From Nocardia gamkensis NBRC 108242 (lineage in GTDB: Bacteria; Actinomycetota; Actinomycetes; Mycobacteriales; Mycobacteriaceae), in NCBI RefSeq assembly GCF_001612985.1, contig NZ_BDBM01000019.1, forward strand, positions 1 to 64,000: DNA of 64,000 nt. Direction: 5' to 3'. The position numbers and the translations under genes were made by a program. The notes beneath the pieces are model-generated. The model did not search any database. It worked only from the letters and a program-made list of their open reading frames with translations, and was not told the origin of the DNA. Each line of letters opens with the position of its first letter. Position 1 is the first letter of the stretch. Below, in pieces: positions 17,714 through 25,816 of the stretch.

Positions 17714-18188
17714 CGTAGTTCCTCCTCCGTGGGCTGCTCCGGCATCCGATCGGTCCGGGCCGTCGCCGGCATCTCGCCCCTCGCTCGTCGATGAGCAGCA
17801 CGTGCCCCGAGGGCACACTCGCTGTCAGGGAAACTATCTTCTCAGATTCGGATAATCAATATCTGCTCTTTGGAGAGCGAGGTCGTCAACCGTAGCGATC
17901 GGGACGCCCAGGCGCTGACCGGCCTCGCTCCGGAAGAGCTGACACGATCGGCGTTGACAGTGGCGCAGCCACATGGAAATCTAATAGTTGAATTTGAGAA
18001 TGCTATTCTCATTTGGACGAACGGAGGCGCATGTCATCCGGAACGGCTGACGAAAGGCCGGTGGCGACCCGTCATGCGGGATGCGCCCGGTGACAGCCGA
18101 GGAACCCCGTCGCCGCTCGGCCGGCACGGCCCACCGGTCACGGCATTCGACACCTCCGGCGCATCGCCGGACCACGAAAGGTAATCCC
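17714..18188. promoter_or_regulatory. divergent promoter region, transporter operon and Rieske operon
   Basis: About 475 bases between divergent operons. It holds a perfect palindrome at 17996-18010, a poor half-copy around 17829-17843 (GGAAACTATCTTCTC, eight of twelve conserved positions) nearer the binding-protein gene, and a long leader of about 180 bases before the oxygenase. An open frame across the leader (17870-18184) has no family match and is not called a gene. Confidence 0.6.
17996..18010. promoter_or_regulatory. TetR-type operator copy 1 (GAGAATGCTATTCTC)
   Basis: Perfect inverted repeat GAGAAT-GCT-ATTCTC, flanked by TT and ATT. It lies about 180 bases before the start of the Rieske oxygenase. 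The same 15-mer core occurs at 50890 and close variants occur at four other promoters in the window. Confidence 0.8.
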
Positions 18189-19457
18189 TTGGCACACTTC
18201 ACCAAACCCGCTGCCGGGAGCTGGACGCAGAACTATCCCGAGCTGGGTACCGAGCCGGTGGACTACACCGACTCCATCGATCCCGCCTTCTACGAGGACG
18301 AGCGTCAGGCGATCTTCCGCAAGAACTGGCTCAACGTGGGCCGGATCAACCGGCTGCCCCGGATCGGCAGCTACTTCACCAAGGAACTGGCCTGCGTCGG
18401 CACCTCACTGATCATCGTCAAGGACAACGATGGCGCGGTGCGGGCGTTCCACAACATCTGCCGGCATCGCGGGAACAAGCTCGTCTGGGACGACTACCCC
18501 GGCGAGGAAACCGCGGGCACTTGCCGCCAGTTCACCTGCAAGTACCACGCGTGGCGCTACAGCCTCAAAGGCGAGCTCACCTTCGTCCAGCAGGAGAAGG
18601 AGTTCTTCGACCTGGACAAGGACAAGTTCGGTCTGAAGCCGGTGCGCTGCGAGGTGTGGGAGGGCTTCATCTTCGTCAACCTCGACGACAACGCCAAGCC
18701 GCTCACCGAATACCTGGGTCCGCTGGCCAAGGGTCTCGAGGGGTACCCGTTCGACCGGATGACCGAGGTCTTCAGCTACCGGGCCGAAATCGGCAGCAAC
18801 TGGAAGCTGTTCATCGACGCGTTCGCCGAGTTCTATCACGCACCCGTGCTGCACCAGAAGCAAGCGGTCAAGGACGAGGCCGACAAGCTCTACGGCGTCG
18901 GTTACGAAGCGCTGCACTACGAGATAGCGGCTCCGCACTCGATGATCTCGTCCTGGGGCGGGATGGCACCGCCGAAGGACCCGACGATGGTCAAGCCGAT
19001 CGAGCGCGAATTGCGCAGCGGCCTGTTCGGCCCGTGGGACCGCCCCGACATCGAGGGCCTGGAGCCGCTGCCGCAGGGCATCAACCCGGCCAAGCATCGC
19101 GCCTGGGGCGTCGACGAATTCGAGTTCTTCCCGAATTTCTCCCTGCTGTTCTGGGCGCCGGGCTGGTACCTGACCTACCACTACTGGCCGACCGCGGTGG
19201 ACCGGCACATCTTCGAGGCGAGCCTGTATTTCGTGCCCGCCACGAATGCCAGGGAGCGGCTGGCCCAGGAACTGGCCGCGGTGACCTTCAAGGAATACGC
19301 GCTGCAGGACGCGAACACCCTGGAGGCGACCCAGACCATGATCGCTACCCGTGAGGTCACCGAGTTCCCGCTCAACGACCAGGAGATCCTGCTCCGCCAC
19401 CTGCACAAGACCGCTCAGAAGATCGTCGAGGAGTACCGCGATGGCCGCGCCCACTGA
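18189..19457 (+). CDS. Rieske non-heme iron oxygenase, alpha subunit
   Basis: A 422-residue ring-hydroxylating oxygenase. The Rieske [2Fe-2S] site is C91-R-H93 and C117-K-Y-H120, and the mononuclear iron site is H217/H222 in EFYHAPVLH with the bridging Asp (D210) just before. Such enzymes use electrons from a reductase to hydroxylate rings or alkyl carbons. No beta subunit is encoded nearby. The likely electron donor is the ferredoxin-reductase at 43304, which shares the operator type. The start is TTG 18189, preceded by GAAAGG; the ATG at 18081 would add a low-complexity basic leader. It heads the operon ending at 23327. Confidence 0.92.
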   Translation: MAHFTKPAAGSWTQNYPELGTEPVDYTDSIDPAFYEDERQAIFRKNWLNVGRINRLPRIGSYFTKELACVGTSLIIVKDNDGAVRAFHNICRHRGNKLVWDDYPGEETAGTCRQFTCKYHAWRYSLKGELTFVQQEKEFFDLDKDKFGLKPVRCEVWEGFIFVNLDDNAKPLTEYLGPLAKGLEGYPFDRMTEVFSYRAEIGSNWKLFIDAFAEFYHAPVLHQKQAVKDEADKLYGVGYEALHYEIAAPHSMISSWGGMAPPKDPTMVKPIERELRSGLFGPWDRPDIEGLEPLPQGINPAKHRAWGVDEFEFFPNFSLLFWAPGWYLTYHYWPTAVDRHIFEASLYFVPATNARERLAQELAAVTFKEYALQDANTLEATQTMIATREVTEFPLNDQEILLRHLHKTAQKIVEEYRDGRAH

Positions 19458-19806
19458 CCAGCCCACCGACCGGGCGCACACCGCGCCGCTGCCCGCCGAG
19501 TTCGCCGACCTGGCACCGTTCTCGGACTGGATCCTGGCCACCGAGCCGGAACGCTACGCCAAACGACTGGCATCCTCCATGGACGAGATGCAGCGGTTGT
19601 ACGACACCGTCTTCCCGCGCCTGCAGCCCGCCATGGATTACATCGACAAGTACGACTGGAACGACCTGCCCGACGAGGTTCGCAACCTGTTCCACCTGTT
19701 GCAGTCGCTGGTGATGGTGTCGTTCCCGATCGAAGTGTGGAAGCAGCCGCGAGTGCCGGATTCCGGTGCCGCGTACCTGGATATCGTCCGCGAGCCGGTG
19801 GTCTGA
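19441..19806 (+). CDS. small acidic protein coupled to the Rieske oxygenase, unknown function
   Basis: Encodes 121 residues; ATG 19441 lies 17 bases inside the end of the oxygenase gene. The sequence is acidic, helical and free of membrane segments, Cys pairs or cofactor motifs (FSDWILATEPERYAKRL, DYIDKYDWNDLPDEV, LFHLLQSLVMVSFPIEVW). It is not a typical SnoaL-like beta subunit, which would be longer and beta-rich. The overlap with the oxygenase suggests a stoichiometric or assembly partner. Function is not recognised. Confidence 0.75.
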   Translation: MAAPTDQPTDRAHTAPLPAEFADLAPFSDWILATEPERYAKRLASSMDEMQRLYDTVFPRLQPAMDYIDKYDWNDLPDEVRNLFHLLQSLVMVSFPIEVWKQPRVPDSGAAYLDIVREPVV

Positions 19807-19809
19807 CCC

Positions 19810-21027
19810 GTGGCGGCGCTGACCTTGAAGGCCGCCGGTCTGCTCGACCTCGACACCGGTTCGATCGTCCGGCCCGGCATCCTGCGGATCGAGGACGACC
19901 GGATCGCCGGTGTCGGCGGCGCCGTCACGGGCGAGGTCGTCGATCTCGGTGACCTCGTCCTGCTGCCGGGTCTGATGGACATGGAGGTCAACCTCCTCAT
20001 GGGCGGCCGCGGGGAGACCGGTCTGGCCTCCAGCGTCAAGGACGATCCGGCACTGCGCGTGCTGCGCGCGGTGGGCAATGCCCGCCGGACGCTGCGCGCC
20101 GGTTTCACGACCGTCCGCAATCTCGGGCTGTTCGTGAAGACCGGCGGCTACCTGCTGGACGTGGCGCTGGGCAAGGCGATCGACGCGGGCTGGATCGAAG
20201 GCCCGCGCATCGTGCCCGCCGGGCACGCGATCACGCCCACGGGTGGTCATCTCGACCCGACCATGTTCTCCGCCTTCGCTCCCGACGTACTGAAACTCAC
20301 CCTCGAGGAGGGCATCGCCAATGGCGTGGACGAGGTGCGCAAGGCGGTGCGATACCAGATCAAGCACGGCGCGCAGCTGATCAAGATCTGTGTCTCCGGC
20401 GGGGTCATGTCGCTCACCGGAGCGCCGGGGGCGCAACATTATTCGGACGAGGAGCTGCGCGCGATCGTCGACGAGGCGCACCGGCGCGGTCTCAAGGTGG
20501 CCGCGCACACGCACGGCGCCGACGCGGTGAAGCACGCGGTGCACGCGGGCATCGACTGCATCGAGCACGGCTTCCTCATCGATGACGAGGCGATCGACCT
20601 GATGGTGGAGCACGGCACCTGGCTGGTACCGACCACCCGGCTGGCCGACGCCATGGACGTCTCGAAAGCCGACCCCGCGCTCCAGGCGAAGGCGGCCGAG
20701 ATGTTCCCCAAGGCCCGCACTTCCGTGCTGGCCGCTTACAAGGCGGGCGTGAAGATCGCGGTGGGCACCGACGCGCCCGCGATTCCGCACGGCCGCAATG
20801 CCGACGAGCTCGTGGCGCTGGTGGAGCGCGGATTGCCGCCGCTGGACGTGCTGCGCGCCGCCACGGTGGCCTCGGCCGAGCTGGTCGGCGTGCAGGACCG
20901 CGGCCGGCTGGCGGAGGGGTTGCTGGCCGACGTGATCGGCGTTCCCGGCGACCCGGTGCGCGACATCACCATCACCCGGGACGTGCGCTTCGTGATGAAA
21001 GGCGGAAGAATTCATGTCCAGAAGTGA
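19810..21027 (+). CDS. amidohydrolase-superfamily protein with altered metal motif
   Basis: A 405-residue TIM-barrel amidohydrolase related to imidazolonepropionase- and Xaa-Pro-dipeptidase-like hydrolases. Later metal and catalytic residues are present: Lys in LIKICVSGG, His residues in VAAHTHGADAVKHAVHAG and CIEHG, and Asp in VGTDAPAI. The first motif, normally DxHxH after PGL-D, reads GLMDMEVN, so both His are replaced (E59 and N61). This may change metal content or chemistry rather than remove it, since the rest of the site is kept. Start GTG 19810 follows the previous stop by three bases. It may open a ring amide, lactone or similar; substrate unknown. Confidence 0.85.
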   Translation: MAALTLKAAGLLDLDTGSIVRPGILRIEDDRIAGVGGAVTGEVVDLGDLVLLPGLMDMEVNLLMGGRGETGLASSVKDDPALRVLRAVGNARRTLRAGFTTVRNLGLFVKTGGYLLDVALGKAIDAGWIEGPRIVPAGHAITPTGGHLDPTMFSAFAPDVLKLTLEEGIANGVDEVRKAVRYQIKHGAQLIKICVSGGVMSLTGAPGAQHYSDEELRAIVDEAHRRGLKVAAHTHGADAVKHAVHAGIDCIEHGFLIDDEAIDLMVEHGTWLVPTTRLADAMDVSKADPALQAKAAEMFPKARTSVLAAYKAGVKIAVGTDAPAIPHGRNADELVALVERGLPPLDVLRAATVASAELVGVQDRGRLAEGLLADVIGVPGDPVRDITITRDVRFVMKGGRIHVQK

Positions 21028-21430
21028 CGACTTGCTGGAGATCCAGCAGGTGCTGGCCCGGTACGCGGTGACCATCACCAAGGGGGACATCGAGGGCCTA
21101 CTCGCGGTGTTCACGCCGGACGGCAGCTACAGCGCCTTCGGCGACACCTACACCCTGGATCTGTTCCCGGAACTGGTCGCCGCCGCGCCGAAGGGCCTGT
21201 TCCTCACCGGCATACCGGCTCTCGACATCGACGGCGATACCGCCACCGGCACCCAGCCGCTGTGCTTCGTCGAGCACAGCACGCACGACATGCGCATCGG
21301 GTACTACACCGACACCCTCGTACGCACCGCGGACGGATGGCGGCTGCGGACGCGCGCGATGACGTTCATCCGCCGCAACGGCGAGCACGACTCGGGGATC
21401 CCGCACGCCTTCGAGCGTTCCAAAGCATGA
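21014..21430 (+). CDS. SnoaL-like/NTF2-fold protein
   Basis: A 138-residue protein of the SnoaL-like family (NTF2 fold): LLEIQQVLARYAVTITKGDIEGLLAVFTPDGSY at the N-terminus, a central beta sheet, and DGWRLRTRAMTFIRRNG near the end. Members act as small isomerases, cyclases or hydratases, or as beta subunits of ring oxygenases. The gene starts 14 bases inside the amidohydrolase and its stop overlaps the next start (ATGA). It could be a catalytic accessory of this pathway or a non-classical oxygenase partner. Family is clear; role is not. Confidence 0.8.
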   Translation: MSRSDDLLEIQQVLARYAVTITKGDIEGLLAVFTPDGSYSAFGDTYTLDLFPELVAAAPKGLFLTGIPALDIDGDTATGTQPLCFVEHSTHDMRIGYYTDTLVRTADGWRLRTRAMTFIRRNGEHDSGIPHAFERSKA

Positions 21431-22518
21431 GAGATGTCGCCACGTTCCGGTCGGACCTGCGCGCCTGGCTGGATGACAACGACCTCACCCCCGGCAACGA
21501 CCACTCGCTCGACGGCCAGGTCGAACAGTTGCTGCGGGTGCGACGCGCCTTGTACGACGCGGATTGGATGCGCTACGGCTGGCCCGCCGCCGTGCACGGG
21601 CTCGGGGGGCCCGCCGCGCTGCGCGCGGTGCTCGGCGAGGAGGTCGCCTCGCGCGACCTGGCCGAACCGGGCATCTATTCGATGATCGAAGTGCTCGCGC
21701 CGACGGTGATCTCCTACGCGCGAGCCGAATTGGCCGCCGCGATGGTGCCGCTGCTGCTGTCCGGCCGCGAGCAGTGGTGCCAGGGATTCTCCGAGCCCGG
21801 ATCGGGCAGCGACCTGGCCTCGCTGACCACCAAGGCGACGCCGCGGGGTGCGGACTGGGTGGTCAGCGGCCAGAAGGTGTGGACCAGCCTGGCCCAGTAC
21901 GCCGCTCGCTGTGTGCTGCTCACCCGCACCGGGCCCGGCCACGACGGCATCACCGCCTTCTTCGTGGACATGGACTCCCCCGGCATCACCGTCCGCCCGT
22001 TGCGCACCATGCACGGCGTGGACGAGTTCGCCGAGGTCTTCTTCGACGACGTGACGGTGCCGGGCGAGCGGATGCTGGGCAAGCCCGGCGACGGCTGGCG
22101 AGTGGCGATGGATCTGCTGCCCTACGAGCGCTCGACCTGTTTCTGGCACCGGATCGCCTATCTGTTCACCCGGCTGGACCGGGTGCTCGAACAGTCCACG
22201 ATCGCCGACGACGCCGAACTCGGCGCCGCGTACCTGGCGCTGCACACGGTGCGATGCCGCTCGCACGCGACGCAGCGGCGCCTGGCGGGCGGCGCACGGC
22301 TGGGCGCGGAGACGTCGGTCGACAAGGTGCTGCTGGCCACCGCCGAGCAGCGGCTGTTCGACACCGCGCGCGATCTGCTGCCTGGTGCGGTGGAACTCAC
22401 CGACTCGCCGTGGCGCACCGAGTTCCTCTACTCCCGTGCGGCGACGATCTACGGCGGCACCGCCGAGATCCAGCGCAACATCATCGCCCGCCGCCTGCTG
22501 GACCTGGGAAAGGAGTGA
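21427..22518 (+). CDS. acyl-CoA dehydrogenase, FAD-binding partner of a pair
   Basis: A 363-residue acyl-CoA dehydrogenase-like subunit. It carries CQGFSEPGSGSDLASL and KVWTSLAQYA (flavin and substrate loops) and the C-terminal IYGGTAEIQRNIIARR. It is followed at once by a second, shorter dehydrogenase-like gene. In steroid degradation such adjacent genes form alpha2-beta2 heterotetramers in which neither subunit is active alone; the same arrangement is inferred here. ATG 21427 overlaps the stop of the SnoaL-like gene (ATGA). Confidence 0.88.
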   Translation: MRDVATFRSDLRAWLDDNDLTPGNDHSLDGQVEQLLRVRRALYDADWMRYGWPAAVHGLGGPAALRAVLGEEVASRDLAEPGIYSMIEVLAPTVISYARAELAAAMVPLLLSGREQWCQGFSEPGSGSDLASLTTKATPRGADWVVSGQKVWTSLAQYAARCVLLTRTGPGHDGITAFFVDMDSPGITVRPLRTMHGVDEFAEVFFDDVTVPGERMLGKPGDGWRVAMDLLPYERSTCFWHRIAYLFTRLDRVLEQSTIADDAELGAAYLALHTVRCRSHATQRRLAGGARLGAETSVDKVLLATAEQRLFDTARDLLPGAVELTDSPWRTEFLYSRAATIYGGTAEIQRNIIARRLLDLGKE

Positions 22519-22520
22519 CG

Positions 22521-23327
22521 GTGGCCGAATCCGGCTTCGACCGGGCCGAACTCGCCCTGCTCACCGAAACGCTGCGCAAGACCATGGCGGCCGCCACCGG
22601 GCCGCAGCTCGACACGGCGCTGGTCGCACTGGGCTGGCCCGACCTGCTCGCCGAGTGGCCCGAACTCGCTGTCCCCCTCGTCTTCCGGCTGCTCGGCGAG
22701 ACCGGCGCGCACGCCGCGGTCCTCGACGACGTCGTCCGGCACGCGGCCGGACACGCGGATCCCGGTCCGGTTCCCCTGCCGTTCGCGGGTGAGGCCTGGG
22801 TGGTGTGGGAGCGCGACGGCGAGCCAGGCGCAGCCGTCGACGAGGAGCTGCCGCTGCGCACCGTGGCGGCCGGAACCGAGCTACCCGCGCAGGCCATCGC
22901 GGCCGGGCGGCGCGCACTCGGGTGGTGGCTGCTCGGCACCGGCCGAGCGATGTTGACGCTGGCCCGCGGGCATGCGCTGGAACGCACCCAGTTCGGACGC
23001 CCGCTCGCCTCGTTCCAGGCGGTCCGGCACCGGCTCGCGGAAACCCTCGTCGCGCTCGAGGGCGCCGAGGCCGCGCTGGACACCGCCGAGGGCGAACTCG
23101 GGGCACTGCTGGGCAAGGCCGCAGCGGGCCAGGCCGCGCTCACCGCCGCCCGGCACTGTCAGCAGGTGCTCGGCGGCATCGGATTCACCGCCGAGCACGA
23201 CTTGCACCGGCACGTCCGCCGCACCTTGGTCTTGGACGGACTGCTCGGCAGCACAAGGGAACTCATCCGCGAGGCGGGCGCGCAGATTCGTACCGCGGGT
23301 CGTGCTCCTCGGATGGCGCAGTTGTAG
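22521..23327 (+). CDS. short acyl-CoA dehydrogenase-like subunit of a pair
   Basis: Only 268 residues, against about 380 for the family. The C-terminal helical domain is recognisable (LERTQFGRPLASFQAVRH, VLGGIGFTAEHDLHRHVRR), but the N-terminal part is shortened and lacks the usual EPGAGSD flavin loop. It is best read as the second subunit of a heteromeric dehydrogenase with the 363-residue protein upstream. GTG 22521 follows GGAG at good spacing; GTG 22515, which overlaps the previous stop (GTGA), is an alternative. Last gene of the oxygenase operon, followed by a strong hairpin. Confidence 0.82.
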   Translation: MAESGFDRAELALLTETLRKTMAAATGPQLDTALVALGWPDLLAEWPELAVPLVFRLLGETGAHAAVLDDVVRHAAGHADPGPVPLPFAGEAWVVWERDGEPGAAVDEELPLRTVAAGTELPAQAIAAGRRALGWWLLGTGRAMLTLARGHALERTQFGRPLASFQAVRHRLAETLVALEGAEAALDTAEGELGALLGKAAAGQAALTAARHCQQVLGGIGFTAEHDLHRHVRRTLVLDGLLGSTRELIREAGAQIRTAGRAPRMAQL

Positions 23328-23340
23328 CCGGCGCACCGGG

Positions 23341-23380
23341 AAAGGCCCGGCACCGGAATCCACTCCGGTGCCGGGCCTTT
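23341..23380. terminator. bidirectional terminator hairpin
   Basis: A 17-base perfect stem, AAAGGCCCGGCACCGGA at 23341-23357 pairing with 23364-23380, around a six-base loop. It lies between convergent genes ending at 23327 (plus) and 23397 (minus), so it can end both. The A/T-containing base of the stem gives a short T run in both directions. Confidence 0.88.
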
Positions 23381-23396
23381 CGGTGCGCAGCGGCGA

Positions 23397-23900
23397 TCAG
23401 CAAGCAGGCGATGTACCGCCCTGGAGTGTCATCAACGCGCAGAACGTGGCGGTGGCGACCTTCCACTGGCCGCCGTCCTTGACCGCCTGCCCCGTCTGGT
23501 TCGGCAGCACCGGATTGCCGCCCATCAACAGCGTGTAGGTGACATCGGCGTTGTTCGCGTCCACGAGCTTCACCGCCGAGACCGTCACCGACGTGCCCTG
23601 GGACTGCGGGTTGGCAGCCTGCGCCTGGAGGATCGGCAGGAAGACATCGCCCTTCTGTACCAGCGCGGCCTTCTGGTCCGGCGGGGTCGAAGGGCTGAAG
23701 AAGCCGGTGTACACGTCGGTGATCGCCTTGGTGGTCGCCGCGTCGGCCTGGGCGGGCGCCGCACTGGTCGCCGCGGCGACCGACGTGCTGGACGCGGTGC
23801 CGGTCGATTCGTCGTCGTCGCCGCAGCCGGACAATGCCGCGGCCGCGACGACGGCCAGGCCACAACACGCCACGGCCTTGCGAAGGATGGAATCGCGCAT
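23397..23900 (-). CDS. lipoprotein with MTB12-like C-terminal domain
   Basis: Encodes 167 residues. A lipoprotein signal ends in AALSGC (Cys 26), followed by an acidic then Ser/Thr/Ala-rich linker. The remaining domain, with YTGFFSPSTPPDQKAALVQ and a Trp-containing C-terminal strand, resembles the low-molecular-weight antigen MTB12 domain found in mycobacterial and nocardial surface proteins. ATG 23900 is preceded by GAGG. It is a cell-envelope protein of unknown function; the family match is moderately sure. It lies between the terminator and the hydratase gene. Confidence 0.75.
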   Translation of the reverse strand: MRDSILRKAVACCGLAVVAAAALSGCGDDDESTGTASSTSVAAATSAAPAQADAATTKAITDVYTGFFSPSTPPDQKAALVQKGDVFLPILQAQAANPQSQGTSVTVSAVKLVDANNADVTYTLLMGGNPVLPNQTGQAVKDGGQWKVATATFCALMTLQGGTSPAC

Positions 23901-24058
23901 GGAATCCTCGTTTTCGGAAAAGGGAACAGCGAGGGCGCCGGACGCGTATGCGCCCGATCGCCGGTGGATCGCACGGACACGGTGTCCCTTTCGAGGCGGC
24001 AAGGGCCGTGCGAATACTGCCGGAACGCTCCGGCAGACGATGGAGCCGGAGAACCGGC

Positions 24059-24844
24059 TTACTGCATGTTGGCCTTCATGTCGTCCAGCCGGACCAGGAT
24101 CGGGAATCCGTTGACGCTCAGCGCGTTGCCGTGACCGGTCTGGTGCACGTCGAACACGGATTGGATCGCGGCGTAGAAACCCTGCACATCCAGTGTCTGG
24201 TTGACCGCGCGCTTGGCCTGGCGCAGCCCGAACGGGGGCATCGTCGCGATCTGCGCGGCCAGTTCCCTGGTCTGCTGGTCGAGCTCGGCGCGCGGCACCA
24301 CCTTGTTCACCATGCCGACCTGCCGCGCCTCTTCGGCGGTCACGGGTCGGCCGGTGAACAGGATCTCCTTCGCCTTGCGCGCGCCGAGTTCCCAGGTGTG
24401 GCCGTGGTATTCGACGCCGCCGATACCCATGAGTACCACCGGGTCGGAGAACAGCGCGTCGTCGGCGGCCACGATGAGATCGCACGGCCAGCACAGCAGC
24501 AGGCCACCCGCGATGCACCGGCCCTGCACCGCCGCGATGGACGGTTTCGGTACGTTGCGCCAGCGCAGCGAGTACTCCAGGTAGCGGCGCGACTCCAGCC
24601 CGTAGATGCGGTCGAGGGTGATCTTGCTCGGGTCCGGCCACGATTTGTCCTTCAGATCGTGGCCCGCCGAGAAGTGCTTGCCCTCACCGCGCAGCACGAT
24701 GACCGCGACGTCGTCGTCCTCCGCGGCGCGCACCCAGGCGGCGTCGAGCTGGTCGAGCAGTTCGCCGTTCTGCGCGTTGGCCGCCTCCGGCCGGTCCAGG
24801 GTGATGGTGGCGATCCGGTCCGCGACCTCATAGCGAATGTACAA
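24059..24844 (-). CDS. enoyl-CoA hydratase/isomerase family protein
   Basis: A 261-residue crotonase-fold protein with the oxyanion segments FSAGHDLKD and GRCIAGGLLLCWPCDLIVAADD, then FSDPVVLMGIGGVEYHGHTWELG. The usual hydratase Glu pair is not obvious, and the Glu/His cluster in GVEYHGHTWE suggests another reaction of the superfamily, such as ring cleavage or hydrolysis. TTG 24844 is the likely start because AGGAG lies six bases upstream; a GTG 45 bases further up has no ribosome site. An operator lies at 24983, shared with the divergent TetR gene. Confidence 0.86.
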   Translation of the reverse strand: MYIRYEVADRIATITLDRPEAANAQNGELLDQLDAAWVRAAEDDDVAVIVLRGEGKHFSAGHDLKDKSWPDPSKITLDRIYGLESRRYLEYSLRWRNVPKPSIAAVQGRCIAGGLLLCWPCDLIVAADDALFSDPVVLMGIGGVEYHGHTWELGARKAKEILFTGRPVTAEEARQVGMVNKVVPRAELDQQTRELAAQIATMPPFGLRQAKRAVNQTLDVQGFYAAIQSVFDVHQTGHGNALSVNGFPILVRLDDMKANMQ

Positions 24845-24982
24845 AACGAGCTCCTCGAGTCCGGGAAAGCCGGGCGCGTGCCCGGTCACGACGGCGCGCC
24901 GAAATGCGGCCGGGCCGGCCGGAGCGGTGTCCGACGATCATCACGGCCTGCCTCCTTCCCGCGCCGATGCCTGAATGGCTGC

Positions 24983-24997
24983 GAGAATAGCATTCTC
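24983..24997. promoter_or_regulatory. TetR-type operator copy 2 (GAGAATAGCATTCTC)
   Basis: Perfect inverted repeat in the divergent promoter of the hydratase (minus) and the TetR gene (plus), about 120-140 bases from each start. A site here would let the regulator control its own gene. Confidence 0.8.
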
Positions 24998-25118
24998 GAT
25001 ACCGGAAAGGGTAGTCTCGTCAGGAGGTCGGACACGATGACCCAGGAACCCGATGACACACCGTTCTCCGGTACAGTGCATTCATGTTCTCTTCATGTGA
25101 CCGAGGACCGAGGCGCCC

Positions 25119-25772
25119 GTGACCAGCCCGAGCGAGAAACCGGCCTGGAAGCAGCGCGCCGTCGAGCGCTCCCTCCGCACCGCCAAGCTGCGCGCCGAGG
25201 AGCGCGTGCAACGGTTCCTGGACGCCGCTCAGGCGATCATCACCGAGAAGGGCAGCACCGACTTCACGGTGCAGGAGGTCGTCGACCGCTCCCGGCAATC
25301 CCTGCGCAGCTTCTACCTGCAGTTCGACGGCAAACACGAGCTGCTGCTCGCATTGTTCGAGGACGCCATGAGCCGCACGTCCGAGCAGCTGCGCGCCGCC
25401 GCGGACGGCCAGACCGACCCGCTGGACAAGCTCCAGGTGGCCGTCGAGCTGTTGTTCGAGCTGTGCAGGCCGGACCCCGCGGCGCAGCGGCCGCTGTTCA
25501 CCGATTTCGCACCGCAGCTGCTGATTTCGCATCCCGACCACGTGAAGGTCGCGCACGCGCCGATGCTGGCCCTGTTCACCGAACTGATGGATCTGGCCAA
25601 GGACGCCGGGCAGCTGCGGCCGGAGGTCAACTCCCGCCGGACCGCGGCCATGGTGATGCAGACCGTCATGTTCACCGCGCAGTCCGCAGGAGCCTCCGAC
25701 GACGAGACGCAGCATCCGATCACCGCGTCCGAAGTATGGAACTTCTGCGCGCACGGTTTCGCTCGCGGTTGA
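25119..25772 (+). CDS. TetR/AcrR family regulator, candidate controller of the palindrome regulon
   Basis: A 217-residue regulator. The N-terminal half has a three-helix DNA-binding domain (AEERVQRFLDAAQAIITEKG, TVQEVVDRSRQSLRSFYLQF), followed by an all-helical ligand domain. Residues before the helix-turn-helix are basic and could contact the minor groove. A perfect palindrome lies in its divergent promoter and another overlaps its stop codon, so self-regulation and control of the neighbours are likely. TetR proteins of catabolic clusters usually respond to a CoA-ester intermediate; that is inference. Start GTG 25119, with GAGG upstream. Confidence 0.88.
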   Translation: MTSPSEKPAWKQRAVERSLRTAKLRAEERVQRFLDAAQAIITEKGSTDFTVQEVVDRSRQSLRSFYLQFDGKHELLLALFEDAMSRTSEQLRAAADGQTDPLDKLQVAVELLFELCRPDPAAQRPLFTDFAPQLLISHPDHVKVAHAPMLALFTELMDLAKDAGQLRPEVNSRRTAAMVMQTVMFTAQSAGASDDETQHPITASEVWNFCAHGFARG

Positions 25773-25785
25773 GAACGCTATTCTC
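25771..25785. promoter_or_regulatory. TetR-type operator copy 3 (GAGAACGCTATTCTC), with a second nested inverted repeat
   Basis: One mismatch to the consensus. It overlaps the TetR stop codon and ends 32 bases before the thioesterase ATG. A second inverted repeat, TTCTCC-TGAA-GGAGAA (25781-25796), shares its right half, giving two overlapping binding options close to the likely transcription start. Confidence 0.72.
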
Positions 25786-25816
25786 CTGAAGGAGAATTTG
25801 ACTTACACTCGGGCTC

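Noticed and set aside
17829..17843. Degenerate GAGAATnnnATTCTC-like copy near the ABC binding-protein gene.
   Set aside because: Only eight of twelve fixed positions match, and the left arm is poor. Not counted in the regulon.
17870..18184. A 104-codon open frame in the leader of the Rieske operon.
   Set aside because: It crosses the palindrome, has no ribosome site and no recognisable protein character.
18189..19457. 3-ketosteroid 9-alpha-hydroxylase oxygenase (KshA).
   Set aside because: The reductase resembles KshB, but the oxygenase sequence is not recognisably KshA, and no ketosteroid dehydrogenase or Hsa ring-cleavage genes are present.
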